Assembly: GCA_023379605.1 (NCBI GenBank)
Contig: JAMCQF010000055.1
Coordinates: 1-33,483, forward strand
DNA length: 33,483 nt
Direction: 5' to 3'
DNA from: Actinomycetota bacterium
Lineage (GTDB): Bacteria; Actinomycetota; Acidimicrobiia; Acidimicrobiales; JAMCQF01
The notes below the pieces were generated by a model. That model made no database searches. It worked only from the letters and a program-made list of their open reading frames with translations, and had not been told where the DNA came from. The position numbers were made by a program, and so were the translations under genes. Positions 17,972 through 27,823 of this stretch are shown here, piece by piece (positions within the stretch are counted from its first letter, which is position 1; each line of letters starts with the position of its first letter).

Positions 17972-19204
17972 ATGCCAGAACAGAGCTTTGAACCATCCAA
18001 CCTGGCAGCACCGAGCATCCCCTCCGAGCAGGTCACCAAAGCGAGCCACGCCGACAGCGCCTCAGGACCAATCGACGAGCCGAGCGCGGTCGCCCCGGCA
18101 GGAAAGTTCCGCATCTACCTTGGAGCTGCAGCTGGAGTCGGCAAGACAGTCGCCATGCTCGACGAAGGTCAGCGCCGCCGCAGGCGAGGGGCTGACGTAG
18201 TGGCAGCGCTCGTGGAGACCCACGGACGCTCCTATACACAGGCCCAGCTCGAGGGCATCGAGGTACTGCCCCGCAAGACCATCACCTACCAGGGAGCCAC
18301 CTTCACAGAGATGGACTTAGACGCCGTGCTTGCCCGCAATCCCCAGGTCGCCCTCGTAGACGAGCTTGCCCACACAAACGTGCCAGGCAGTGGCAGGCAC
18401 GCCAAACGATGGGAGGATGTCTTGGAGATCCTCCAGGCTGGCATAGCCGTCATAACTACTGTGAACATCCAACACCTAGAGAGCCTGGCCGACGCCGTCG
18501 AGCAGATGACAGGGGCAAGGGTAAGAGAGCGGGTCCCAGACTGGGTAGTCCGCTCCGCCGACCAGATCGAGCTGGTTGACTCCTCTGCCGAGCAGCTAAG
18601 ACGCCGGATCCTGCACGGCAACGTATATCCCCCGGAAAAAGTACCCGATGCCCTCACCCACTTCTTCCGCTCTGAGAACCTGACCGCCTTAAGAGAGCTG
18701 GCGCTTCGCTTTGTGGCCGACGAGACCGAAGAGGAGATGCTCGCATATCTCTGGCGCCACGGCAGCGCCAAGCTTTGGGACACAGCTGAAAGGCTGATGG
18801 TGGCCGTCACAGGCGCTGAGGGATCCGACCAGATCATAAGGCGTGCTGCTCGGATGGCGGCACGCACCAAGGCCAGCCTGCACGCCGTGCACGTTCACAG
18901 TGACACCGGGGAAGGCCGGACCAAAAAGGAAGATCTGGATAGGCTCAAACAGCTGGCAAGCGACCTTGGTGCCTCCTGGCACGAGGTCTCAGGAGACGAC
19001 GTCGCCGGTGCGCTGCTTGCCTTCGCGGGGTCTCATCAGATCACTCAGCTGGTGATAGGAGCCACCAGGCGCAGTCGCTTCGAAGAGCTCTGGCACGGCT
19101 CTGTGCTGCGCGAGGTCATCCGTGGGGCAGCACGCGTCGGCGTCGACGTGCACGTCATCGCCCGCAGGACTGATCGCCCGCCAGCAAATGGTGCGTCCAG
19201 CTGA
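17972..19204 (+). CDS. KdpD N-terminal-type protein: KdpD sensor (P-loop) domain + universal-stress-protein domain, no kinase
   Basis: FRIYLGAAAGVGKTVAMLDEGQRRRRRGADVVAALVETHGR, LVDELAHTNVPGSGRHAKRWEDVLEIL, and GITVITTVNIQHLESL-type block; USP motif LVIGATRRSRFEELWHGSVLREVIR; ends after USP. Confidence 0.92.
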   Translation: MPEQSFEPSNLAAPSIPSEQVTKASHADSASGPIDEPSAVAPAGKFRIYLGAAAGVGKTVAMLDEGQRRRRRGADVVAALVETHGRSYTQAQLEGIEVLPRKTITYQGATFTEMDLDAVLARNPQVALVDELAHTNVPGSGRHAKRWEDVLEILQAGIAVITTVNIQHLESLADAVEQMTGARVRERVPDWVVRSADQIELVDSSAEQLRRRILHGNVYPPEKVPDALTHFFRSENLTALRELALRFVADETEEEMLAYLWRHGSAKLWDTAERLMVAVTGAEGSDQIIRRAARMAARTKASLHAVHVHSDTGEGRTKKEDLDRLKQLASDLGASWHEVSGDDVAGALLAFAGSHQITQLVIGATRRSRFEELWHGSVLREVIRGAARVGVDVHVIARRTDRPPANGASS

Positions 19205-19277
19205 CCTCCACAAGGGCCGGGAGACCGTCCTCAGGGGTCACAGCAGACCTGGTTGCAGGCCTGATTGGCGATCCGAG

Positions 19278-19309
19278 TTGAAAAAGGCCCATGTGACCCT
19301 ACTAACATG
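19278..19309 (+). promoter_or_regulatory. Putative promoter/operator for the sat-apr-qmo operon: TTGAAA (19278-19283) and dyad CATGT-N10-ACATG (19290-19309)
   Basis: Pattern reading only; -10 match is weak (TACTAA/TAACAT). Confidence 0.25.
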
Positions 19310-19385
19310 CGCATAGAGGGAGCCGTGAGGGAGGGAGGTGGCATGTCGTGAGACTGATAGGTTGCCTTCAGGAGATCTCCTCGCG

Positions 19386-20582
19386 GTGACTCTGGTAAGC
19401 CCACATGGGCCTGACAAAGAGCTACTTACCCTGCTCGTAGCCAAAGAGGAGCTTTCTGCAGAGCGCTCGCGCGCTTCTCGGCTGCCGGCTGTGAGGATGA
19501 CCTCGCGAGAGACCTCTGATCTTATCATGCTCGGTATAGGAGCTTTCACTCCTCTTCGCGGCTTTATGGACTCGGCTGATTGGCGCACAGTATGCGATCA
19601 GATGACCCTGGCCGACGGCACGTTCTGGCCGATCCCCATCACGGTGTCAGCCAGCGAGGACGAAGCGGGCAGCATATCTGACGGGGAGGACATAGCGCTC
19701 CTAGACGGCGACACCGGCGAGCTGATGGGCGTGATGACAGTTGAGCAGCGGTATAGGATTGACAAAGAGCACGAGGCCCTTGAGGTCTTTCGGACCAAAG
19801 ACCCCGCTCATCCAGGTGTCGCCAAGGTCCTGGCTCAAGAGGACATAAACCTCGCCGGCCCTGTACGCGTGCTATCCGAAGCCGGATTTCCTGAGCTGTA
19901 TGGCTCTTTGTATATCCGCCCAGCCGAGACAAGAAAGCTGTTCTCAGAAAGCGGCTGGACCACCGTGGCGGCCTTCCAAACCCGCAACCCGATGCACAGA
20001 GCACACGAGTACCTGGCAAAGGTGGCAATCGAGATATGTGATGGTCTGCTCATACACCAGCTGCTCGGTCGCCTCAAGGAGGGGGATGTGCCCGCACAGG
20101 TCCGGGTACGTGCGGTGGATGCCCTAGTGAGCAACTACATGGTACCGGGGACCTGCATCCAGGCAGGCTACCCCATGGAGATGCGCTACGCAGGCCCCAG
20201 GGAGGCCCTCTTGCACGCCATCTTCCGCCAGAACTACGGGTGCAGCCACCTAATCGTGGGCAGGGACCACGCCGGGGTTGGCAGCTACTACGGACCCCTA
20301 GACGCACAGCTGATCTTCGACGAGATTCCACCCGATGCGCTGGAGCTGCGTCCCCTTAAGTTCGGGCCGACCTTCTACTGCGAGATATGCGACGCCATGG
20401 CGACAGAGCGGACCTGCCCTCACGGCAAGGATCATCACCTGTCCATAAGCGGAACCGAGGTCAGACGGATGCTCGCCAACGGGGAGGAGGTCCCAAACCA
20501 TTTCTCCAGGCCGGAGGTGCTGGCAGTGTTGGCTGAGCACTACCGTGACCGAGATGCCCTTTCCAATGCTGCAAGGCAGTGA
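19386..20582 (+). CDS. sat: ATP sulfurylase (sulfate adenylyltransferase)
   Basis: [35 protein letters not shown], and [28 protein letters not shown] 19386 preceded by AGGAG at ~10 nt; the ORF track extends upstream to 19338. Confidence 0.93.
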   Translation: MTLVSPHGPDKELLTLLVAKEELSAERSRASRLPAVRMTSRETSDLIMLGIGAFTPLRGFMDSADWRTVCDQMTLADGTFWPIPITVSASEDEAGSISDGEDIALLDGDTGELMGVMTVEQRYRIDKEHEALEVFRTKDPAHPGVAKVLAQEDINLAGPVRVLSEAGFPELYGSLYIRPAETRKLFSESGWTTVAAFQTRNPMHRAHEYLAKVAIEICDGLLIHQLLGRLKEGDVPAQVRVRAVDALVSNYMVPGTCIQAGYPMEMRYAGPREALLHAIFRQNYGCSHLIVGRDHAGVGSYYGPLDAQLIFDEIPPDALELRPLKFGPTFYCEICDAMATERTCPHGKDHHLSISGTEVRRMLANGEEVPNHFSRPEVLAVLAEHYRDRDALSNAARQ

Positions 20583-20612
20583 GAATCCAATAGTAACGAG
20601 CCAGGAGGAGCC

Positions 20613-21068
20613 ATGCCCACCTATGTAAACCCTGAGAAGTGCGATGGCTGCAAGGCGCTCGACAAGCCAGCCTGCGCCTATATATGTCCCAATGACCTAA
20701 TGATCCTCGATCCAGAGCTTGGCCAGGCCTACAATCAGGAACCGGACCAGTGCTGGGAGTGCTACGCGTGCGTAAAGACCTGCCCTCAGTCGGCAATAGC
20801 CATGAGGGGATACTCCGATGTGGTCCCTCTCGGTGCTAGCCTCACCCCTCTTAGGGGCACTGACTCGATAATGTGGACGGTCCAGTTCAGAGACAAACGA
20901 GTCAAGCGGTTCAAGTTCCCCATAAGGACCACCCCATGGGGCACGAGCGAGATCTACGATTCCATGCCCGAACCTGATTCATCGGCGCTCAAAGATCCGC
21001 ACCTGTGCGGTGAGAGCATCTACATGGGCATCGACAACCTGCCAGTCCCAGAAAGGAGCTCTTTGTGA
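20613..21068 (+). CDS. aprB: Dissimilatory adenylylsulfate (APS) reductase beta subunit
   Basis: PTYVNPEKCDGCKALDKPACAYICPNDLM, CWECYACVKTCPQSAI, and TDSIMWTVQFRDKRVKRFKFPIRTTPWGT; adjacent to aprA. Confidence 0.95.
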   Translation: MPTYVNPEKCDGCKALDKPACAYICPNDLMILDPELGQAYNQEPDQCWECYACVKTCPQSAIAMRGYSDVVPLGASLTPLRGTDSIMWTVQFRDKRVKRFKFPIRTTPWGTSEIYDSMPEPDSSALKDPHLCGESIYMGIDNLPVPERSSL

Positions 21069-22930
21069 ACGCGCCAGAAGTAGAGGTGGTGGAGACGGAC
21101 TTGCTGATACTAGGTGGTGGCATGGCAGGTTGTGGTGCAGCCTACGAAGCTGGATATTGGGCGCGCTCCCAGGGACTGCGTACGACCTTGGTGGAGAAGT
21201 CCTCTGTTGAGCGCAGCGGCGCGGTTGCCATGGGTCTCTCTGCCATCAACTGCTACATGGGCATGCAATGGGGGGAAAACCAGCCAGAGGACTTTGTCCG
21301 CTACGTGCGCCAAGACCTCATGGGCATCTGCCGAGAGGACCTCGTCTACGACATCGCACGCCATGTCGACGAATGCGTCCACCTTTTCGAGAAGTGGGGG
21401 CTGCCGATCTTTAGGAACGAGGACGGGCGCTACAAGCGCGAGGGCCGTTGGCAGATCATGATCCACGGCGAATCCTACAAGCCCATAGTGGCCGAGGCAG
21501 CCAAGAAGGCAATCGGTCCCGAGAACATCTACGAGCGGATCTTTGTCTCCCAGCTTCTAAAAGACCCAAACACTGGTAAAATATCGGGTGCAATCGGGTT
21601 CTCAGTGCGAGAGCACAAGGCATACGTCTTCAAGGCCAGAGCGGTAATAGTCTCTGCTGGGGGTGCCACAGGCGTGTTCCGCCCCCACGCAGTCGGTGAA
21701 GGGCTGGGAAGGATCTGGTATGCGCCCTGGAACACTGGCTCCGCCTACTCACTGCCCATCCAAGCCGGTGCCACCATGACCCAGATGGAGCACCGGCTGG
21801 TCGTGACCCGCTTCAAGGACGGCTACGGCCCTGTTGGAATGTGGTTCCTGCTATTCAAGGGCAAGGTACGCAACGCCTATGGAGAGCTCTATGAGGAAAC
21901 CCAGGCGGCAGCTCTTGACGAGTTCCCCCCCTATGGCAACGCCCGACCGATTCCCACTCCCCTTCGCAACCACCAGATGCTACTCGACCGCGCCCAGGGC
22001 AAGGGGCCTCATTACATGCGCACCGACGAGGCGCTGCAAGCGCTCACCCAGGGGCTCGATCCAAAGGCAGTCCGGGCCATCGAGAGCGACGCCTGGGAGG
22101 ACTTCTTGGATATGACCATGTCACAGGCTCTGCTGTGGGCGTCATACAACATCGACCCTGCCCAGCTCCCATCAGAGCTGGATCTCACAGAGCCATACCT
22201 CATGGGATCGCACTCATCGGCCACAGGCGCGTGGGTAAGCGGCCCAGAGGACCTGGCTCCGGAAGGTTACTTCTGGGGATACAACCGCATGACCACTGTT
22301 CCAGGGCTCTTCGCCGCAGGAGATGGCGTGGGGGGTTCTGCTCACAAGTTCTCCTCGGGTTCGTATGCCGAAGGAAGGCTTGCGGCAAAAGGTGCGATTG
22401 CATACATAGTCGACGCTAAAGAGCGCCCGAGCGTCGACGAGGACGGCCTCAACTCCAGCGTTCAAGCTATGTTCCAGCCATACCAGGTATTTGAGAGCTC
22501 CCAGGGAACTTCGACCAAGGTGGATGTGAACCCAAACTACTTCTACCCCAAGCAGGGCCTTCTCCGACTGCAAAAGCTCATGGAGGAGTATGCCGGCGGG
22601 CTCAGCTCCAACCTAATGGTCAACGAGCCAACCCTGCTTAGAGGTCTTGAGCTTATGGAGATGCTCAAGCAGGACATGGAGCACGTGGCCGCACGCGACC
22701 GCCACGAGCTGCTCAGGTGCTGGGAGCTAAGAGATCGGATCTGGTGTGCGGAGGCTCACATGCGCCATCTGCTCCACCGCAAGGAGACGCGCTGGCCTGG
22801 CTACTACTACCGCGGCGATTACCCCAGGATCGACGATGAGAACTGGCGGGTCTTTGTCAACTCCAACTATGACGCTGCCAGCGACAAGTGGGAGCTGGGC
22901 ACAGTTCCGTACCAATCAATCGTACCATGA
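21065..22930 (+). CDS. aprA: Dissimilatory adenylylsulfate (APS) reductase alpha subunit
   Basis: GGGMAGCGAAYEAGYWA FAD motif, ERSGAVAMGLSAINCYMG, EGRWQIMIHGESYKPIVAEAAKKA, and GDGVGGSAHKFSSGSYAEGRLAAK. Confidence 0.96.
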   Translation: MNAPEVEVVETDLLILGGGMAGCGAAYEAGYWARSQGLRTTLVEKSSVERSGAVAMGLSAINCYMGMQWGENQPEDFVRYVRQDLMGICREDLVYDIARHVDECVHLFEKWGLPIFRNEDGRYKREGRWQIMIHGESYKPIVAEAAKKAIGPENIYERIFVSQLLKDPNTGKISGAIGFSVREHKAYVFKARAVIVSAGGATGVFRPHAVGEGLGRIWYAPWNTGSAYSLPIQAGATMTQMEHRLVVTRFKDGYGPVGMWFLLFKGKVRNAYGELYEETQAAALDEFPPYGNARPIPTPLRNHQMLLDRAQGKGPHYMRTDEALQALTQGLDPKAVRAIESDAWEDFLDMTMSQALLWASYNIDPAQLPSELDLTEPYLMGSHSSATGAWVSGPEDLAPEGYFWGYNRMTTVPGLFAAGDGVGGSAHKFSSGSYAEGRLAAKGAIAYIVDAKERPSVDEDGLNSSVQAMFQPYQVFESSQGTSTKVDVNPNYFYPKQGLLRLQKLMEEYAGGLSSNLMVNEPTLLRGLELMEMLKQDMEHVAARDRHELLRCWELRDRIWCAEAHMRHLLHRKETRWPGYYYRGDYPRIDDENWRVFVNSNYDAASDKWELGTVPYQSIVP

Positions 22931-24189
22931 GTGACACCATACTTGTCCTAGGGGGTGGGATCGCAGGGATCACAGCCGCCCTGGAGGCCGCAGAGGCTGG
23001 CGCAAAGGTCTACCTGGTGGAGAAGAATCCCCACTTGGGCGGGCGGGTAGCTCAGCTGGCACGCTACTTTCCCAAGCTCTGCCCGCCCACCTGTGGCCTG
23101 GAGATCAACTACAGGCGGCTGCGTGATAATCCCAACATAGAAGTGCTCACAACCACCGAGCTCACTGCCCTCCAAGGTAGTCCGGGGGATTACAAGGCTA
23201 CACTGGCTCGCCATCCACGCTACGTGAACGACCGGTGCACAGCATGTGGCGCCTGCGTAGATCCCTGCCCAGTGGAGAGACCCAATCCGTTCGACTACGG
23301 CATGACGACTACAAAGACGATCTCGCTTGGCCATGAGATGGCCTATCCGATGAAGTATGCCATTGACGAGTCCACATGCCTGTTCGACAGCTGTGCGAAG
23401 TGCGTGCAAGCCTGCCCTTATGACGCGATTGACCTTCATATGCAACAGGAAATCCTGGAGCTGACCGTAGGGGCTGTAGTGATCGCCACCGGCTGGAAGC
23501 CCTACGATGCGGGGACGATTGCAAACCTTGCATTTGGCCACTTCCCCGACGTGGTCACCAACGTCATGTTCGAGCGGATGCTGGCTAGCAACGGGCCCTC
23601 TGGTGGGATAGTTATACGCCCCTCTGACGGCAAGGCAGTCGAGAGCGTGGCTTTCATACAGTGCGCCGGGTCACGAGATCGGCTTTATCTGAGCTACTGC
23701 TCGAGCATATGTTGCCTCGCCTCGCTCAAGGAGGCGAGCCTTCTGCTCGAACGCAACCCACAGGCAAGCGCATACATCTTCTACATAGACCTGCGCACTC
23801 CGGGCACCTACCAGTCATTTGCCTCCAAGGTGCTGGACCACCCCAGGATCTCCGCCATTAAGGGCAAGGTGGCAGACATCCTCTTAGAGCCCGGCAGCGG
23901 TCAGCTCGTAGTAGTTGCCGACGACATGGTAAGTGGAGCTATGAGCCATACATCTGTGGACCTGGTTGTGCTAGCAACTGGCATGGAACCCAGCCTGGCC
24001 GAGGGCCGACCACAAGGCGAGATGGACTTTGACCCCTATGGGTTCGTGCTACAAGGATCCGACCCGTCAGGTGTCTTCGCTGCCGGCTGTGCCAGGGCGC
24101 CGGTGGATGTCGCCACGGCAACCTTGGATGGCACGGCAGCGGCGATGAGCGCTATACGGGCAAGCCGACAGATGGTTGTAGTTCCATGA
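22927..24189 (+). CDS. qmoA: QmoA-like HdrA-family flavoprotein
   Basis: [80 protein letters not shown], and [28 protein letters not shown] 22927 overlaps the aprA stop. Confidence 0.92.
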   Translation: MSDTILVLGGGIAGITAALEAAEAGAKVYLVEKNPHLGGRVAQLARYFPKLCPPTCGLEINYRRLRDNPNIEVLTTTELTALQGSPGDYKATLARHPRYVNDRCTACGACVDPCPVERPNPFDYGMTTTKTISLGHEMAYPMKYAIDESTCLFDSCAKCVQACPYDAIDLHMQQEILELTVGAVVIATGWKPYDAGTIANLAFGHFPDVVTNVMFERMLASNGPSGGIVIRPSDGKAVESVAFIQCAGSRDRLYLSYCSSICCLASLKEASLLLERNPQASAYIFYIDLRTPGTYQSFASKVLDHPRISAIKGKVADILLEPGSGQLVVVADDMVSGAMSHTSVDLVVLATGMEPSLAEGRPQGEMDFDPYGFVLQGSDPSGVFAAGCARAPVDVATATLDGTAAAMSAIRASRQMVVVP

Positions 24190-26351
24190 GCCCTACCAAA
24201 AGAACAGGGCTTTACCTGTGCAAAGGATGCGGTATAGGCGAGTGCGTCGATATCGACTCCCTTGCAGAGCTATCTGAAGGCACTGACGAGCTCGCAGTTG
24301 TGCGCACCTCTTCTGCCTTCTGCCTCGAAGATGCCAAGCTGATAGCTTCAGACATTGACTCTGATGGGCTTAAGGCCGTGGTTATAGCTGCCTGCTCCCC
24401 CAGGGTCAACCGCCAGGTATTCAACTTCGGGACTGCGAAGGTAGAACGGGTGAACCTGCGCGAGCAGGTTGCCTGGAGCCACCGACCAGGCGAGGAGGCC
24501 ACTCAAGAGCTGGCAGCTGATCTGGTCCGCATGGGAATAGCAGCTTCCCAGCATGCCAGCCAAGCCACGCCCTTCACCCAGGACCATGAGCGAACCGTGC
24601 TTGTGGTAGGAGCCGGACCTGCTGGCCTGGAAGCCGCCGTTGCCTCAGCAGAGGCAGGATACGAGGTGACTGTCATTGACCGTGAGCCTCAGCCAGGTGG
24701 TCTGCTGGCAAAGCTCTACCGGTGCTGGCCGTCACAACCGAACCTGAGCAGCGCACTTGAAGATAGCGGCCTTGGAGTTCTCGTAGATAAAGCGAGCTCT
24801 CATCCCCGCATCACGATGCTTACCTCTACCACCGTAGAAGCTCTATCAGGTGAGCCGGGTCGCTTCATCGCAACCTTGAGCTCGGCTGCCAACGAGCCCG
24901 GCGGGCATCGCCAGATCATTGCGGGTGCGGTAGTGATGGCGACTGGGGCCAAGCCAGTGGCACCGGAGAGCTTTGCCAACTACGGGCTTGGCACGCTGGA
25001 CAACGTGATCACCTCCCTAGAGATGGAGGAGCTGGCGCTTCAGGGTGCCATCCGGCGTCCATCCGATGGCCGTGAAGCCCTACGGGTTGCGATCCTGGCA
25101 TGCGATGGCCCCAACGACGAACGCAACCTCGCTTATGGCGGCAACGTGACCAGCATGGTGGCCCTCAAACAGGCCGTCTACGTACACAAGAGCAATCCAG
25201 ACGCTCAGGTGTTTCTCGTCTACAAGGACATGCAGACGCCAGGCTTTGATGAGCTCTACTACCGCTTTGTCCAGCATGAGCGGTCGATCTTCCTCGTTAG
25301 AGGCAGTGTCAGCTCAGTGACCGAGCAAAGTGATGGGACCCTGGGTGTGACAGTGAGAGACTCGGTGCTTGCCACTGACCTCAGCTTGGAAGTTGACCTT
25401 GTGGTGGTCGACGTAGCCATGGAGCCAACCTCGGCGCCGGACACAGGTGAGTCGGTGCCGCTGCACCTCAACTATCTGCAGGGCGATTCTGTGCCCCTTG
25501 GCCGCGAGGGTTTTGTCGACTCCAACTTCGTCTGCTTTCCTTTCGAGACCAGACGAACCGGCATCTACGCGGCTGGCACCGTTCACCGCTCCCAGGACGT
25601 GGCTGCCAGCCGCCGAGACGGTGAGGCTGCTGCATTAAAGGCTGTCCAAGTGGTAGAGAGAGCAGCTCACGGTGAGGCCGTCCATCCCAGGGTTGGAGAG
25701 GTGGGATACCCGGAGTTCTTCATGCAGAAATGTACGGCCTGCGGTCGCTGCACCCAGGAGTGCCCATTTGGGGCGCTCGAGCTCGACGACGCTCGCCACC
25801 CCGTGATCAATCCAAACAGATGCCGGAGATGCGGCATCTGCATGGGTGCCTGCCCGGTCCAGGTCATCTCCTTTCCCGACTACTCGGTGGACATGCTCTC
25901 TGCCATGCAAAAAGCCGTCGAGCTTCCCGAGGACGAAGACAAGCCCCGGCTGTTGGTCCTGGCCTGTGAGAACGACGCGTACCCTGCCATAGACATGATG
26001 GGCATCAACAGGTTGGAGTACTCAGCCCATCTGAGAGTCTTGCCTGTGCGCTGCCTGGGCTCTGTCAACGCGATCACAGTGACCGACGCGATCCAACGGG
26101 GATTCGACGGTGTCGCTCTTCTGGGCTGCAAATCAGGCGAGGATTACCAGTGCCACTTCATCCAGGGAAGCGAGCTGCTGGCTACCCGCATGGACAACGT
26201 CCGTGAGACGCTGGGCCGCCTTGCCCTCGAAGAGGACAGGGTTCAGGTCCTCGAGACATCCATAGCCGACGCCAGGCGCCTGCCAGAGATGCTCGGAGAG
26301 TTCGCAGAGAGCGTGGCAGAGCTCGGTCCCAACCCAATGAAAGGCTTCTGA
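24186..26351 (+). CDS. qmoB: QmoB-like HdrA-family flavoprotein with ferredoxin and MvhD/FlpD-like C-terminal domains
   Basis: [108 protein letters not shown], and C-terminal [15 protein letters not shown]...[12 protein letters not shown]...[30 protein letters not shown]. Confidence 0.92.
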   Translation: MSPTKRTGLYLCKGCGIGECVDIDSLAELSEGTDELAVVRTSSAFCLEDAKLIASDIDSDGLKAVVIAACSPRVNRQVFNFGTAKVERVNLREQVAWSHRPGEEATQELAADLVRMGIAASQHASQATPFTQDHERTVLVVGAGPAGLEAAVASAEAGYEVTVIDREPQPGGLLAKLYRCWPSQPNLSSALEDSGLGVLVDKASSHPRITMLTSTTVEALSGEPGRFIATLSSAANEPGGHRQIIAGAVVMATGAKPVAPESFANYGLGTLDNVITSLEMEELALQGAIRRPSDGREALRVAILACDGPNDERNLAYGGNVTSMVALKQAVYVHKSNPDAQVFLVYKDMQTPGFDELYYRFVQHERSIFLVRGSVSSVTEQSDGTLGVTVRDSVLATDLSLEVDLVVVDVAMEPTSAPDTGESVPLHLNYLQGDSVPLGREGFVDSNFVCFPFETRRTGIYAAGTVHRSQDVAASRRDGEAAALKAVQVVERAAHGEAVHPRVGEVGYPEFFMQKCTACGRCTQECPFGALELDDARHPVINPNRCRRCGICMGACPVQVISFPDYSVDMLSAMQKAVELPEDEDKPRLLVLACENDAYPAIDMMGINRLEYSAHLRVLPVRCLGSVNAITVTDAIQRGFDGVALLGCKSGEDYQCHFIQGSELLATRMDNVRETLGRLALEEDRVQVLETSIADARRLPEMLGEFAESVAELGPNPMKGF

Positions 26352-26355
26352 TCCG

Positions 26356-27621
26356 ATGCCCGCTGACTCGACAACCACTGACTCTGCCGGAGGTCATGAC
26401 CTGTCCAGCTCCAGCTCATCGACGCTCACCGAGGCTCACCCCCCACTAGCGCTCCGCCCTGATGTGGGCTTCATAGACCGCCTAGCCGAGCTGGCCGGAG
26501 ACTCTTTCTTGAGCTGCTACCAGTGCGGGACGTGCTCGGTGGTATGTCCATTCTCCCCGCAGGGAACCCACCTACCACGCCAGGAGATGCTCTTTGCCCA
26601 GTGGGGTCTAGAAAACGAGCTGCTCTCTAGCCCAAACCTGTGGATATGCACGACCTGTGGCAACTGCGCCAGGCTCTGCCCGAGAGAGGTGGACATTCCC
26701 GGGACCATAAGTGCAGCGAGGGACCTCTATGTAGCAAGTCGTGACATACCAAGAGAGCTGGCAACGGCGTTTGAAAACACCAGCCGCCAGGGAAACCCGC
26801 TGGGGCACTCTGCTCGCAAAAGGGCCGACTGGGCTGGGAATGCGGGCGTAGATGTGCCTGTAATGGCCAAGTTGGGCCGATCTGTCGACATCCTTTTCTT
26901 CACCGAGTGCTACTGGTCCTACCATCCACGAGGTATGCAGGCCGCTCAGGCTATGGCGCGGATGATGAGCGCCTTGGGCGTGGACTGGGCGATCCTTGGG
27001 GTCGAAGAACGCTGCGTGGCGGACTCTCAGCGGCTGGCAGGAGAGATCGGCCTGTTCGAGGAAGCAGCCCAGAAAAACATAGAGGTCCTAGGCAAGTACA
27101 GCTTCAAACGACTGGTCACGCCCGATCCACATGCCTACAATGCTCTCCGCAATCTCTACCCCAGCTATGGAGGCTCTTACCAGGTACAGCACTACACCCA
27201 GTTCCTCGCTGAGCTGATCCCCTCTATGAGCCTTGGCCCTATCCCTCAGCGCACCGTTACCTTTCATGATCCGTGCTATCTGGGCCGCCATAATGGCGAG
27301 TTCGAGGCGCCGCGGCGCTTGCTTGAGGCGATCCCGGGGATCAGCCTTGTCGAGATGGGCCATTGCAGGGCCGACGGGTACTGCTGTGGAGGTGGTGGGG
27401 GCGGTATGTGGAACAGCTCCTTTGTAGCCGAGCAGGTAGACGAGCGCTTGGCCGAGGTCCGCATCAAAGAGGCCGTGGGCACCGGAGCTGATGTTCTAGC
27501 GGTCTGCTGCCCCTTCGAGGTCTCCTTATTCGAGGATGCTGCGAAGTCCACCGGAAACGACGATAAGATCGTAGTACGTGATATTATCGAGCTTTTGGAC
27601 GAGTCGCTCAAGCTCCATTGA
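26356..27621 (+). CDS. HdrC-HdrB (HdrD-like) fusion iron-sulfur protein in the QmoC position; no TM helices
   Basis: N-terminal CYQCGTCSVVCPFS and CTTCGNCARLCPREVDIPG clusters; C-terminal CCG-type domains (DPCYLGRHNGEFEAPRRLLEAIPG, CCGGGGGGMW). First CCG domain degenerate. No hydrophobic helix. Confidence 0.88.
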   Translation: MPADSTTTDSAGGHDLSSSSSSTLTEAHPPLALRPDVGFIDRLAELAGDSFLSCYQCGTCSVVCPFSPQGTHLPRQEMLFAQWGLENELLSSPNLWICTTCGNCARLCPREVDIPGTISAARDLYVASRDIPRELATAFENTSRQGNPLGHSARKRADWAGNAGVDVPVMAKLGRSVDILFFTECYWSYHPRGMQAAQAMARMMSALGVDWAILGVEERCVADSQRLAGEIGLFEEAAQKNIEVLGKYSFKRLVTPDPHAYNALRNLYPSYGGSYQVQHYTQFLAELIPSMSLGPIPQRTVTFHDPCYLGRHNGEFEAPRRLLEAIPGISLVEMGHCRADGYCCGGGGGGMWNSSFVAEQVDERLAEVRIKEAVGTGADVLAVCCPFEVSLFEDAAKSTGNDDKIVVRDIIELLDESLKLH

Positions 27622-27665
27622 TCCATCCTGAGCGCCAGGTGACCTGCTCAACGGCTTGTCCAAAT

Positions 27666-27680
27666 GAGCCATACGGGCTC
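27666..27680 (+). terminator. Possible weak hairpin after the sulfur operon (GAGCC-ATACG-GGCTC)
   Basis: Perfect 5-bp stem ~45 nt downstream of the HdrCB-like stop; no U-tract. Confidence 0.2.
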
Positions 27681-27823
27681 ACCCACGGTCGGCCAACCCC
27701 TGCCATACCCACCACAGCCCCAGTGCAGAGCCACCACATAGCCTTTGGACCCTGGGCCAGCCGGTGAAGTAAGCCCACTTGAGTAGTCCCAAAGCGCCCC
27801 TGGTACAGCTATCGTGTTTGTCA

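Noticed and set aside
18286-18870. 194-aa minus-strand ORF inside the KdpD N-terminal gene
   Set aside because: Antisense shadow, Ser/Ala-rich, no domain.
16217-19204. KdpD split by a frameshift or point nonsense mutation (pseudogene)
   Set aside because: The two halves are on opposite strands, both are long and intact, and each ends at a domain boundary. Only an inversion could explain it as damage, and that is listed as a check.
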